A stretch of 64,000 nucleotides of DNA, taken from assembly GCA_039821605.1 (NCBI GenBank), contig JBCBNV010000006.1:1-64000 (forward strand), read 5' to 3'. Made by a program: the position numbers and the translations under genes. The notes under the pieces were generated by a model. The model did no database searches. It was not told the origin of the DNA and was given only the letters and a program-made list of their open reading frames with translations. Positions within the stretch are counted from its first letter, which is position 1. Every line of letters begins with the position of its first letter. This DNA is from CALBPI01 sp039821605. GTDB taxonomy: Bacteria; Pseudomonadota; Gammaproteobacteria; Steroidobacterales; Woeseiaceae. Below are positions 50,301 to 57,623 of this stretch, piece by piece.

Positions 50301-53300
50301 TGACCGATACCGTCCTGCTCGTTGCCGTCCGTCAGGCCATCGCCATCGGTGTCAGCGTTGAGCGGATCCGTTTCGCCGCTGCCCGAGGTGCCCGTGCCAC
50401 CAATCGTGTTGGTCGTGGCGCCGTCACCGTTGGCGTCCTCGAGCCCGTCCTGAAGACCGTCGTTGTCCGTGTCGGCGTCGGTTGGATCCGTGGTTGACGC
50501 AGGGTCCGTGTCGGCCGTGAAGTTGCCTGCGCCCGTATCGGTGCCTGCAACGGGAACACCATTGACGTCGCTCACGCTCGGCGCGATGGGCGTGGTGACG
50601 CCCGTCTCGAGACCGTCGCTCAGACCATCGCCGTCGCTGTCGGCCACGTTCGGATCGGTTTCGTCGCCCGTGATGGGCAAACCGTCGGCGCCCGCGACTT
50701 CGGCGCCGTCGCTTATGCCGTCGTCGTCGGTGTCGGCGTCGAGTGGGTTCGTGTCTCCGGCGTTGATGAACGCGTCGTTGCCCGTTTCGTCACCGTCATC
50801 GATGCCGTCGTTGTCGGTATCGGGATCATCGGGATCCGTACCCAGTACCGCTTCCTGTGCGTTGGACAAGCCGTCGCCATCGGGGTCGGCCGCCGCATCG
50901 TCGGCGCCGTTGCCCGGTACAGGGAGCGTGCCGTCGGCCAGCACTTCGGTGCCGTCCTCGGTGCCGCCATCGTCACTATCCGTATCGAGCGGATCGGTGG
51001 TGCCCAGGCCCGCGAGCGGACCCGTGCCTGCAGTCTCATCGCCGTCGAACAGGCCGTCGCCGTCGGTGTCGCGGTTGTTGGGGTCGGTTTCACCCGAACC
51101 CGCATCGCCCGTGCCACCGATCGTGTTGACCGTGGCGCCATCGCCGTTGGCGTCTTCGACGCCGTCGAGCAGACCGTCGTTGTCGCTATCGGGGTCCGAC
51201 GGGTCCGTGACGGTGCTCGGGTCGGCGTCGGGCACGTAGTTAGGCGAGCCCGTGTCGGTGCCCGCATACGCCACGCCCGTGCCATCGCTCGTACCACCCG
51301 CGACAGGTGCCGTCACACCAATCTCGGTGCCGTCATTGATGCCTTCGTCGTCGGTGTCCGCGTTGAGCGGATCCGTTTCGTCGCCGTTGTTGGCGACGCC
51401 ATCTGCACCCAGGGTCTCGGCGCCATCGCCGATGCCGTCGTCGTCGGAGTCGGCGTCGAGCGGGTTGGTGTCGCCCGCGTCGAGCAAACCGTCATTGCCG
51501 ACTTCCGTGCCGTCGTCGAGTCCGTCTCCGTCCGTGTCGGCGTCATCGGGATCCGTTCCCAGAACCGCTTCCTGAGCGTTTGAAAGGCCATCGCCGTCGG
51601 GGTCTGCCGCCGCATCGTCGGCACCGTTGCCCGACAACGGGTTCGTGGCATCGGCCAGCACTTCCGTGCCGTCCTGCGTGCCGCCGTCATCGGAATCGGC
51701 ATCGAGCGGGTCGGTTGTGCCGAGACCCGTGAGCGGACCCGTGCCGTTCGCTTCGTCGCCGTCTGAGAGGCCATCGCTGTCGGTGTCAGCCAGGTTCGGG
51801 TCCGTCTCGCCCGAGCCCGCGCTGTCGCTGTCGCCAATCGTGTTGAGTGTCTGGCCATCGCCATTGGCGTCCTCGACGCCGTCGTCGAGGCCGTCGTCAT
51901 CGCTGTCGGCGTCGGTCGGGTCCGTGGTCGTCGCCGGATCGGCATCGCCCGTGAAACCCGGCGCGGTGCCCTCGTAGGGGATGCCGGCGCCGTCACTGAC
52001 GCCACCCGCGACACCGGGTGTCGCCACGCCGGCTTCGATGCCGTCGTTGATACCGTCGCCGTCCGTGTCCGTATTCAGCGGATCCGTGGCGCCGTAGCCC
52101 GCGAGCGGACCCGTGCCGTTGACCTCGTTGCCGTCGGACAGGCCGTCATCATCGCTGTCGGCGTCGAGCGGATTCGTTTCGCCGGCGCCCAGGACACCGT
52201 CGCTGCCCGCCTCTTCGCCGTCCGTGAGGCCGTCGTCGTCGGAGTCGGCGTCGTTGGGGTCGGTTCCCAGCACCGCCTCGAGCGGATCGGAGATGCCGTC
52301 GCCGTCGCTGTCAATCGCGTCGTCGAGGCCATTGCCCGGGGTCGGGTCGGTACCGTCAGTCAGGACCTCGGCGCCGTCGAGCGCGCCACCGTCGTCGGTG
52401 TCGGTGTCGAGCGGGTTCGTGTTGCCAATGCCGGTGAGCGGTCCCGTTGCGTTGACTTCGTCGCCGTCACTGAGGCCGTCGCCGTCGGTATCCGTGTTGC
52501 CGGGGTCGGTCTCACCGCTGCCCGCGGCGCCGCCAGTGCCGCCAATCGAGTTGACCGTCTGGCCGTCGCCGTTGGCGTCTTCGACGCCGTCATCGAGGCC
52601 ATCGCCGTCGGTGTCCGCGGCGAGCGGGTTCGTGGTCGTGGTTGGGTCGGCGTCACCGTCGAAGGCACCGTCCGTGCCACCGATGGGGCCGGCGCCGTCG
52701 GGATCGGCAACACCCGCGACGCGGCCCGATTCGACGCCGTCGACGACGCCGTCGCCGTCGCTGTCGGGGTTGCTCGGGCTTGTTTCGCCGGCCTGCTGGA
52801 TGCCGTCGCCGTTGGCGTCTTCGACGCCGTCGGCCAGCCCATCGTCGTCGCTGTCGCGGTCAAGCGGATTCGTTTCGCCCGGATCGATGGTCGCATCGCC
52901 GCCCGTTTCAACGCCATCGGGAATACCGTCGGCGTCGCTGTCGGGGTTGTTGATGTCGGTACCCAGCGCGGCTTCGTCGGGGTCGGTCAGGCCGTCGCCA
53001 TCGCTGTCGGCCGTGCAGCCCGGTGCCGTGGTCGACGGGATACAGGGGTCGCCGTTGGCCGGGTCCGCCTGATCATTGGTGCCGTCGCCATCGGCATCGT
53101 TGATCGCAGACTCGAGGTAGTCGGGCGTGCCGTCACCATCGGTGTCGGCCGTCTCGCCTTCAACGCTGTCGGGCGTGCCGTCGCCATCGGTGTCCGTCGT
53201 GCAGCCCGTGCCGAACTGCGACGGGATGCAGGCATCGCCGTCGTTGGCGTCGAGCTCGTCGGGCGTGCCGTCGCCATCGGCGTCATCCGTCGAGGACTCG

Positions 53301-55690
53301 AGGTAGTCGGGCGTACCGTCGCCGTCGGCGTCGTTGCCGGCGCCGCCTTCCGCCGACGTGTCCGTGCCGTCGTTGTCATCATCGGTGTCACGCCAGTCGC
53401 GGTCCGCGTCACCGTCGCGGTTCTGCAACGGCGCATTGGCGCCTATGGCGTTGAGCGGATCGGGTGCGCTCGTGGTGTCGAAATTGTCGTTGAGGCCGTC
53501 GCCATCCGCGTCGGCGTTGCCCGCCGCGGGCAAAATGTCCGCGACACCGTCGCTGTCGGCATCGAAGCCCTCGATGGCATCGGCGACGCCGTCGTTGTCG
53601 CTGTCGTCGTCAAGGTAGTCGGGCTGATCCGCGCCATCGGTGTTGATGGGCGCCAGTGCAGCGCCGCCCTGGTCGGGATCGTAGGCATTGTCGATTCCGT
53701 CGCCATCGGTGTCGAAGCCGGTCGGTGGGATGTAACCCGTCTCGGCCTGGGCCTCGATGTTGTCGACGATACCGTCGTTGTCGCTATCGATATCGCGCAG
53801 GTTGGCGACACCGTCGCCGTCATCGTCACCCGCACCTTCGGTGGCATCCGGAATGCCATCGTTGTCGTCGTCGTCGTCGTTAATGTCGATGACGCCGTCG
53901 CCGTCAGTGTCCGTGCCAAGAACGCCCGTATCGGTGCGCACAACGGAAGCACCCACGGCATCGATCTGGTCCGTGTACTCGACGCTCACACCGTTGCCTT
54001 CCCCGGCGTTCAGCGTGCCGTCGTTGTTGGGGCCTGCCGCAGCAGAGCTTGTCGGCACATCCGCCGTGAAGGTGCCCGTGTTGGGACCTGTTTCGGTGAG
54101 CACGACCTGCTCGATCTCGCCCGTGGTCGTGTTGATGACGTCCACGCCGACCGACTCGACGACGGCGGCATCGTTGTTGAGGTCGCTGTCCGTGACTGTG
54201 ACGGAGACAGCGTCGCCGATGACCGTGATGTCGGGGATGTCGACGCTGCCGTCGCTGCCCGTGATCAGCGCATCGCCCGAAGTCACATAGACGAGCGTGG
54301 AGGTCGTCGCCGTGAAGCCGTAGACGTAGGTGTCGATGAAGCGGTCGTTGCCGAAGCCCGAGCCTGTGAAGTTGCCCCAGGTGTGGCGTCCGGCGCTCGT
54401 ATTCGACAGCTCGCCCTCGGGCAGCGTCGTGGTACCGCCGGCACCGGCGCCCAGGATGGTGACGTCATCCCAGAACACGCGCGTCGGCTGCGGCGTGTTG
54501 GTCTCGTCGACGAGAAAAATGGTCAGGCCGTCTTCGGTGCCGCCACTGGTTTCGGCATCGAAGGCAACGAAGTGGTACTCGCCCATGCGCACACTGATGC
54601 GCGCGCTGTAGACGCCGTCGGTCAGCGTGTTGCCGGCCGCGTCGGTGCCATCCCAGGCCACACTGTTGGCGCCCACGGCAACGGGACCCAGCAACAAGCG
54701 ATCGCCGGCGTTGCCGAATACACCGTCGCCATCGACGTCGATCGTGATGGCGTAGGTGCCGGCCACATCCGAGGTGAACTCGAAAAAGCCCGTGTCCTGC
54801 ACGCCGATGGTGTCGCCGGGTGAGATGCCGCTGTCGACACCTGCATCATCGATGAACCTTAGGTCGGTGATGACGGGCGGCAGCGCGGGCTGCGGCAGCG
54901 CCACGTCGGGAACGCTCGTGTAGATAGGGAACTGGTAGGTGACGGCGTTGCCCGCAAGCTCCGTCGAGTAACCCGAGTTGGGCGCGTCCACGCCGACGTC
55001 GTTGGCGACGATGTAGTAGACGAAGCCCGCGAAGTTGTTGAGATCGAGCTGCCAGACGTAGTTCGTGTTGGGTCGCCCGCCCGGTACCAGTGCGTAGAAG
55101 TCGGCATCGGTGGCCGCAGACACGCCGAAGGCGCCGGCGTTGATGTTCCAGCTGTAAGCCCAGAGGCGACCGTCATCATCGGTCGGGTCAGGGTTGTCGG
55201 TGCTGCCAGGCGGCGTCACCGTGACGTCGTAGCGACGCAGGATGCTGTCGTTGTTGCCCGTCTCGCTCGTGTTCTCGAGGATGATCCGATAGGTGCCCGT
55301 CGTCGTTGCCGTGTACTGCGCCGGGTTCGTGAGCGGCGCCGTCATGGGGTCGTTGCAGGCCACGTTGCCGCTCGTCAGCGACTGGGTGAAGACGCTCGTG
55401 TCCGTCGGGTCGAAGATTTCTATGAACAGGTCATCGCTGTCCTCATTGCCACAGAGCGAGATGTTGATGATCTCGTTGGCCTGCGTGATGTCGACGAACA
55501 GGGACTGCGAATTGGCGTCGATGGCGAAGCCGCGGTCGAGCGCGCGTTCGGCGTCGAACAGCGGCTGGTTGATCCCGATCTGGGCCGAGCCTTCGGCGAA
55601 TGCCGTGGGAACAGATGCGACAGCCAACAGCATGAGGGCAGCGAGGCGGGGGACCGTGGTCCGTACAATCGACGTTTCGAGGTTCAGCAT
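47297..55690 (-). CDS. Giant TSP3-repeat exoprotein fused to OmpA-family protein
   Basis: A 2,797-residue continuous ORF; ATG 55690 has GGGAG upstream and a signal peptide (LAALMLLAVASVPTAFA). Residues about 30-590 are beta-rich exported modules. Residues about 590-2340 are almost entirely acidic thrombospondin type 3 calcium repeats of the D-x-D-x-DG-x-x-D type. At 2350-2374 a Gly/Ser stretch, a hydrophobic helix and RR resemble a GlyGly-CTERM-like sorting signal. An in-frame ATG (48589, residue 2368) and a second signal peptide ending VARA at 2395 follow. From 2396 onward comes an eight-strand-type barrel (WYVAAGLGYSYV), three cysteine-containing TSP3 linkers and an OmpA C-terminal peptidoglycan-binding domain (GYTDDRGNADYN). 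It may be one fused protein or two products. Confidence 0.85.
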   Translation of the reverse strand: MLNLETSIVRTTVPRLAALMLLAVASVPTAFAEGSAQIGINQPLFDAERALDRGFAIDANSQSLFVDITQANEIINISLCGNEDSDDLFIEIFDPTDTSVFTQSLTSGNVACNDPMTAPLTNPAQYTATTTGTYRIILENTSETGNNDSILRRYDVTVTPPGSTDNPDPTDDDGRLWAYSWNINAGAFGVSAATDADFYALVPGGRPNTNYVWQLDLNNFAGFVYYIVANDVGVDAPNSGYSTELAGNAVTYQFPIYTSVPDVALPQPALPPVITDLRFIDDAGVDSGISPGDTIGVQDTGFFEFTSDVAGTYAITIDVDGDGVFGNAGDRLLLGPVAVGANSVAWDGTDAAGNTLTDGVYSARISVRMGEYHFVAFDAETSGGTEDGLTIFLVDETNTPQPTRVFWDDVTILGAGAGGTTTLPEGELSNTSAGRHTWGNFTGSGFGNDRFIDTYVYGFTATTSTLVYVTSGDALITGSDGSVDIPDITVIGDAVSVTVTDSDLNNDAAVVESVGVDVINTTTGEIEQVVLTETGPNTGTFTADVPTSSAAAGPNNDGTLNAGEGNGVSVEYTDQIDAVGASVVRTDTGVLGTDTDGDGVIDINDDDDDNDGIPDATEGAGDDDGDGVANLRDIDSDNDGIVDNIEAQAETGYIPPTGFDTDGDGIDNAYDPDQGGAALAPINTDGADQPDYLDDDSDNDGVADAIEGFDADSDGVADILPAAGNADADGDGLNDNFDTTSAPDPLNAIGANAPLQNRDGDADRDWRDTDDDNDGTDTSAEGGAGNDADGDGTPDYLESSTDDADGDGTPDELDANDGDACIPSQFGTGCTTDTDGDGTPDSVEGETADTDGDGTPDYLESAINDADGDGTNDQADPANGDPCIPSTTAPGCTADSDGDGLTDPDEAALGTDINNPDSDADGIPDGVETGGDATIDPGETNPLDRDSDDDGLADGVEDANGDGIQQAGETSPSNPDSDGDGVVDGVESGRVAGVADPDGAGPIGGTDGAFDGDADPTTTTNPLAADTDGDGLDDGVEDANGDGQTVNSIGGTGGAAGSGETDPGNTDTDGDGLSDGDEVNATGPLTGIGNTNPLDTDTDDGGALDGAEVLTDGTDPTPGNGLDDAIDSDGDGISDPLEAVLGTDPNDADSDDDGLTDGEEAGSDGVLGAGETNPLDADSDDDGLSDGNEVNGTGPLAGYGATDPLNTDTDGDGINDGIEAGVATPGVAGGVSDGAGIPYEGTAPGFTGDADPATTTDPTDADSDDDGLDDGVEDANGDGQTLNTIGDSDSAGSGETDPNLADTDSDGLSDGDEANGTGPLTGLGTTDPLDADSDDGGTQDGTEVLADATNPLSGNGADDAAADPDGDGLSNAQEAVLGTDPDDADTDGDGLDDGTEVGNDGLLDAGDTNPLDADSDDDGIGDGAETLGADGVANNGDETDPLNADTDDEGINDGTEIGVTAPVAGGTSDGTGVAYAGTDTGSPNYVPDADPSTVTDPSDPDSDNDGLLDGVEDANGDGATVNTIGGTGDAGSGETDPNNRDTDGDGLFDGDETAGTGPLAGLGTTDPLDTDSDDGGTEDGTEVLADGTLPVPGNGADDAAADPDGDGLSNAQEAVLGTDPDDPDTDNDGIDDGDETGNDAFINAGDTNPLDADTDDDGISDGAEVAGADGLPITGDETDPNVADSDGDGLSDGLETGVTTPIAPSVSDVNGVPVAGTDTGAGNFTADTDPASTTDPTDADTDNDGLQDGLEDANGDGATTNTIGGTGTSGSGETDPLNADTDGDGLTDGNEQDGIGQLGGSGATDPLDTDSDDGGIDDGAEVLNDGTNPTSGNGTDDQIDSDGDGITDGNDADPVDPCVPNFPGMGCADSDGDGAADFGTPTTAVPVEPDAGADSDPCVPDNSVAACDTDNDGVSDGDEIANGTDPASGDSDGDGIPDGVETGDTDGDGIIDALDPDSDNDGILDADEAGPMPGMPVDSDGDGLPDTVDPDSDNDGIPDAVEGGMDSDGDGTPDYLDPDSDDDGIPDALEDDVATGVDTDGDGIDDGYDVDSVPGATDTDGNGVADGVTPIDSDGDGLPDALDIDSDNDGIPDTVEADLDVLADGDGDQINDAFDVDATMGADGDGDGVDDTAQVTDTDGDGAPDFIDLDADNDSIPDVVEGGGPDANADGLIDDLANNEGSIVMPIDSDTDGIGDWRETDSDGDGTPDIAGTPFGPLDGDGDGIIDDVTDSDGDGIADGADQADGFGTLPDADGDGIPDDVEGNGDTDGDGIPDVNDTDSDNDGIDDETEAGPDATNPVDTDGDGLPDYIDPDSDNDGIDDELEGNADADGNGVLDRLESNGELETAVTGSGTGSIGIVFLLALALMFAAQRRFHRHAAATLLLFVLAVPVARAEKDCAQAIDDGDDAGCWYVAAGLGYSYVSPDEAANNFIHDADDNHDAGWQITLGRQFSERWFAELNYADLGEAGITNRNPAVAAAFPDAAISYKVPSLMAGYRLRTDKRVRPFGKVGLSTIRNSGSGAPIPFDKQSSIQLAFGAGVDVDLGDSPWFVRGTVDWYDRDAWFAGISLGWQFGERDRSAPLAALPVDSDGDGVYDDVDQCPDTPAGTAVDAMGCALPADSDGDGVNDDADACPNTPAGTAVDARGCAKDSDGDGVLDGADACPDTAQGAVVDSTGCEAVMERVVEIRLPSVNFETNSDRLLSGAESELDAAAKTLRSNPSLTVVVAGYTDDRGNADYNRGLSERRARSVRNALEERGVPRERMSVAGYGEDDPIASNDTAEGRAANRRVVLRLTR
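50150..52860. repeat. Four tandem super-repeats of 708-717 bp within TSP3 region
   Basis: The segment encoding GVEDANGDG with a following NxIG motif recurs at about 52571, 51863, 51146 and 50429. The spacings are 708, 717 and 717 bp (236, 239 and 239 residues), all multiples of three. Each unit also repeats the sequence around SNAQEAVLGTDP or a variant. Limits are approximate. The pattern indicates recent internal duplication in the acidic repeat region. Confidence 0.75.
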
Positions 55691-55952
55691 GGACGGCAGC
55701 TCCCTGATGTCCGTTCCTTGGTCGCAGGCGCATGCGGCGCAACGCGGAAGTGTCGCGCTGCCGCAAATGCGGGACCCTATTTGTTTTACATATTCTGTCA
55801 GCTGGCCGAAGCAGTGTCGCGATGCGGGTCACACTTTCGGCTGCCCGCGAGCAGGATACCTCGCAGAAACAGGGGCTTGGTCACGAACTGGTATTTGACT
55901 GCGGGCTTACGTGACCGCGTTCACACGCGTCATCGCAAGCGGCAGGACTCGG

Positions 55953-56444
55953 TCACGCGAAGCGGTTGCTCAAGTAGCGATATTCGGCCTCAATGAGCCT
56001 ACCGCTGTCGCCCGCCACGAAATCTGCAAGCTTGGCGCCGAGCAGGGGCACCGACGATGCGACCGACAGCGCGATGTCGTTGACGCATCCGCTCTCGGTG
56101 GACCCGATATCGAGGGTGCCCTCGATGCGAACCGGAACGCCGAGCAGGTCAACCGACACGTCGGCGTGGTAGAGACCGACATCCTCTATCCGCCATGCCT
56201 CACGTTGCGTCACCGTGTTCCAGGGTTGCAGAAAGCGCTTGAGAAACCCGGGTACCTCGATGGGCACTTCGCGCCGAAACACCAGCGTGGCGCCCGTGTC
56301 ATCGGTCGACCATTCGACAATGGTGACGTTGCGGGCGCCGAGCGCTTCATGCTTGGCTTTGACGGCCTCTGAGTCCGTGAAATGGGCGTACAGCGTCGCT
56401 GCATCGCGTGCGTATTCGTGCACGGCCTCGAGCGTCTCGCTCAC
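55953..56444 (-). CDS. DUF2505 family protein
   Basis: A 163-residue protein of the DUF2505 family (START/polyketide-cyclase-like fold), seen from HEYARDAATLYAHFTD at the N-terminus, the EVPGFLKRFLQPWNTVTQREAW segment and the closing EAEYRYLSNRF. GTG 56444 overlaps the HMG-CoA reductase stop by four bases, so translation is coupled. The fold can bind hydrophobic ligands; a role in handling lipid in this operon is inference. It is the last gene of the minus-strand lipid operon. Confidence 0.83.
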   Translation of the reverse strand: MSETLEAVHEYARDAATLYAHFTDSEAVKAKHEALGARNVTIVEWSTDDTGATLVFRREVPIEVPGFLKRFLQPWNTVTQREAWRIEDVGLYHADVSVDLLGVPVRIEGTLDIGSTESGCVNDIALSVASSVPLLGAKLADFVAGDSGRLIEAEYRYLSNRFA

Positions 56445-57610
56445 GGCCGATTGCGCCCATAGTGGTCGTGTGCGTCCACCCATTCCTCCGAAACGATGGC
56501 ACCTGCGAGAGACATCTCGCCACACAGTACCGTGGCAGCAACGATTTCGGCGAATTTCATGACTTTGCCCTGGCCGTAGCAACCCAGCAGCTCCAGGCAC
56601 TCGCGCTGCGTTGGCAATCCTGTGCCGCCACCGTAGGTCGCAACGATGAGCGATGGAATAGTGATCGAGTAGTAGTAGTCACCATTCGGCATGAGCTCGG
56701 CATACACGGCGGCCGACGACGATTCCACGACATTGGCCACGTCCTGCCCCGTGGCAATGAACATGGCCGTAATGGCGTTGGGCGAGTGTGCGCCGTTGTT
56801 GTTGACCCCGGACAGCATGCCCGCGAGATTCACGATCTGGCGCCCGCGGTAGAACAGGTCAACATTGCTGCGCAGGACCTGCTGCATGAGCACTGCCGGA
56901 ATCGTCGCCTCGGCCGTCACGTGTTTGCCGCGAGTGCGCAGCATGTTGATCTGCGACACCTTCTTGTCGGTTGCGAAATTCGACTCGAGGTAGAAATGCT
57001 TCATCTTCGGGTAGGCACCGCGAATCCAGTCGCATGCGAACTTCGTCGCCTTGCTGACCATGTTCATGCCGGCTGCATCACCCGTCGTGTAGTTGAAACG
57101 CAGGAACATGAACCGGCTGGCCGGGTATTGCTCGATGTCGTGCAGTTTGCCCACCGATGTCGAGGCCTCCGCATGTTCCTTGATGTCTTCGAAATGCTCG
57201 GTGAGCCACGCCCCGAAGTCGCGCGCTTCGCGCGCATCGTCGAACACAAAGACCGGCGCACGCTGCATGGCCTGCTCGCCCACGGTGGTCTTGATCCCAC
57301 CTGCCGCGCGCAGCATTTTCATGCCGCGGTTGTAACTGGCCACGAGCGTGCCCTCGGACGTCGCCAGCGGGATGTAGAACTCACCGCGAGCATGTTCGCC
57401 GTCGATCAACAAGGGGCCGGCCACGCCTATCGGCACCTGTGCCGCACCCATGAAGTTCTCGATATTGCCGGGCAACACATCCGGATCAAACGAGTAGGCC
57501 CCAACGTGTTCCAGACTTGCGCCCGTCTGCTCGCGCAAGAACTCGCGCCGCGTTCGTGCCATGTCACGGGTGTAATCATTGTTGCGGTCGCGTGGTACCG
57601 ACGGGCCCAT
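56441..57610 (-). CDS. Class I-like hydroxymethylglutaryl-CoA reductase
   Basis: A 389-residue HMG-CoA reductase, which makes mevalonate from HMG-CoA. ATG 57610 has a strong GAGGAG. Substrate and cofactor motifs are intact: ENFMG-to-GVAGPLL, ATSEGTLVASYNRG (catalytic Glu), GDAAGMNMVSKATKF, ATDKKVSQIN (catalytic Lys), IATGQDVANVVESS (catalytic Asp), GGGTGLPTQRECLELLG, and a C-terminal AHDHYGRNR with the catalytic His. These are of the class I type, with no membrane anchor. No other mevalonate-pathway gene is in the window. It lies 13 bp after the wax ester synthase gene. Confidence 0.9.
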   Translation of the reverse strand: MGPSVPRDRNNDYTRDMARTRREFLREQTGASLEHVGAYSFDPDVLPGNIENFMGAAQVPIGVAGPLLIDGEHARGEFYIPLATSEGTLVASYNRGMKMLRAAGGIKTTVGEQAMQRAPVFVFDDAREARDFGAWLTEHFEDIKEHAEASTSVGKLHDIEQYPASRFMFLRFNYTTGDAAGMNMVSKATKFACDWIRGAYPKMKHFYLESNFATDKKVSQINMLRTRGKHVTAEATIPAVLMQQVLRSNVDLFYRGRQIVNLAGMLSGVNNNGAHSPNAITAMFIATGQDVANVVESSSAAVYAELMPNGDYYYSITIPSLIVATYGGGTGLPTQRECLELLGCYGQGKVMKFAEIVAATVLCGEMSLAGAIVSEEWVDAHDHYGRNRP

Positions 57611-57623
57611 GATTGTCTCCTCG

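Noticed and set aside
48371..50497. Long plus-strand ORF opposite the TSP3 region
   Set aside because: It is a shadow caused by the GAC/GTC codon periodicity of the acidic repeats; its predicted protein is Val/Gly-rich with no domain, and the minus-strand frame has clear TSP3 motifs.
48700..53950. Dense short repeats resembling a CRISPR or satellite array
   Set aside because: The repeats are in-frame D-x-D-x-DG codon repeats of unequal length with no fixed spacer size; they are protein-coding.
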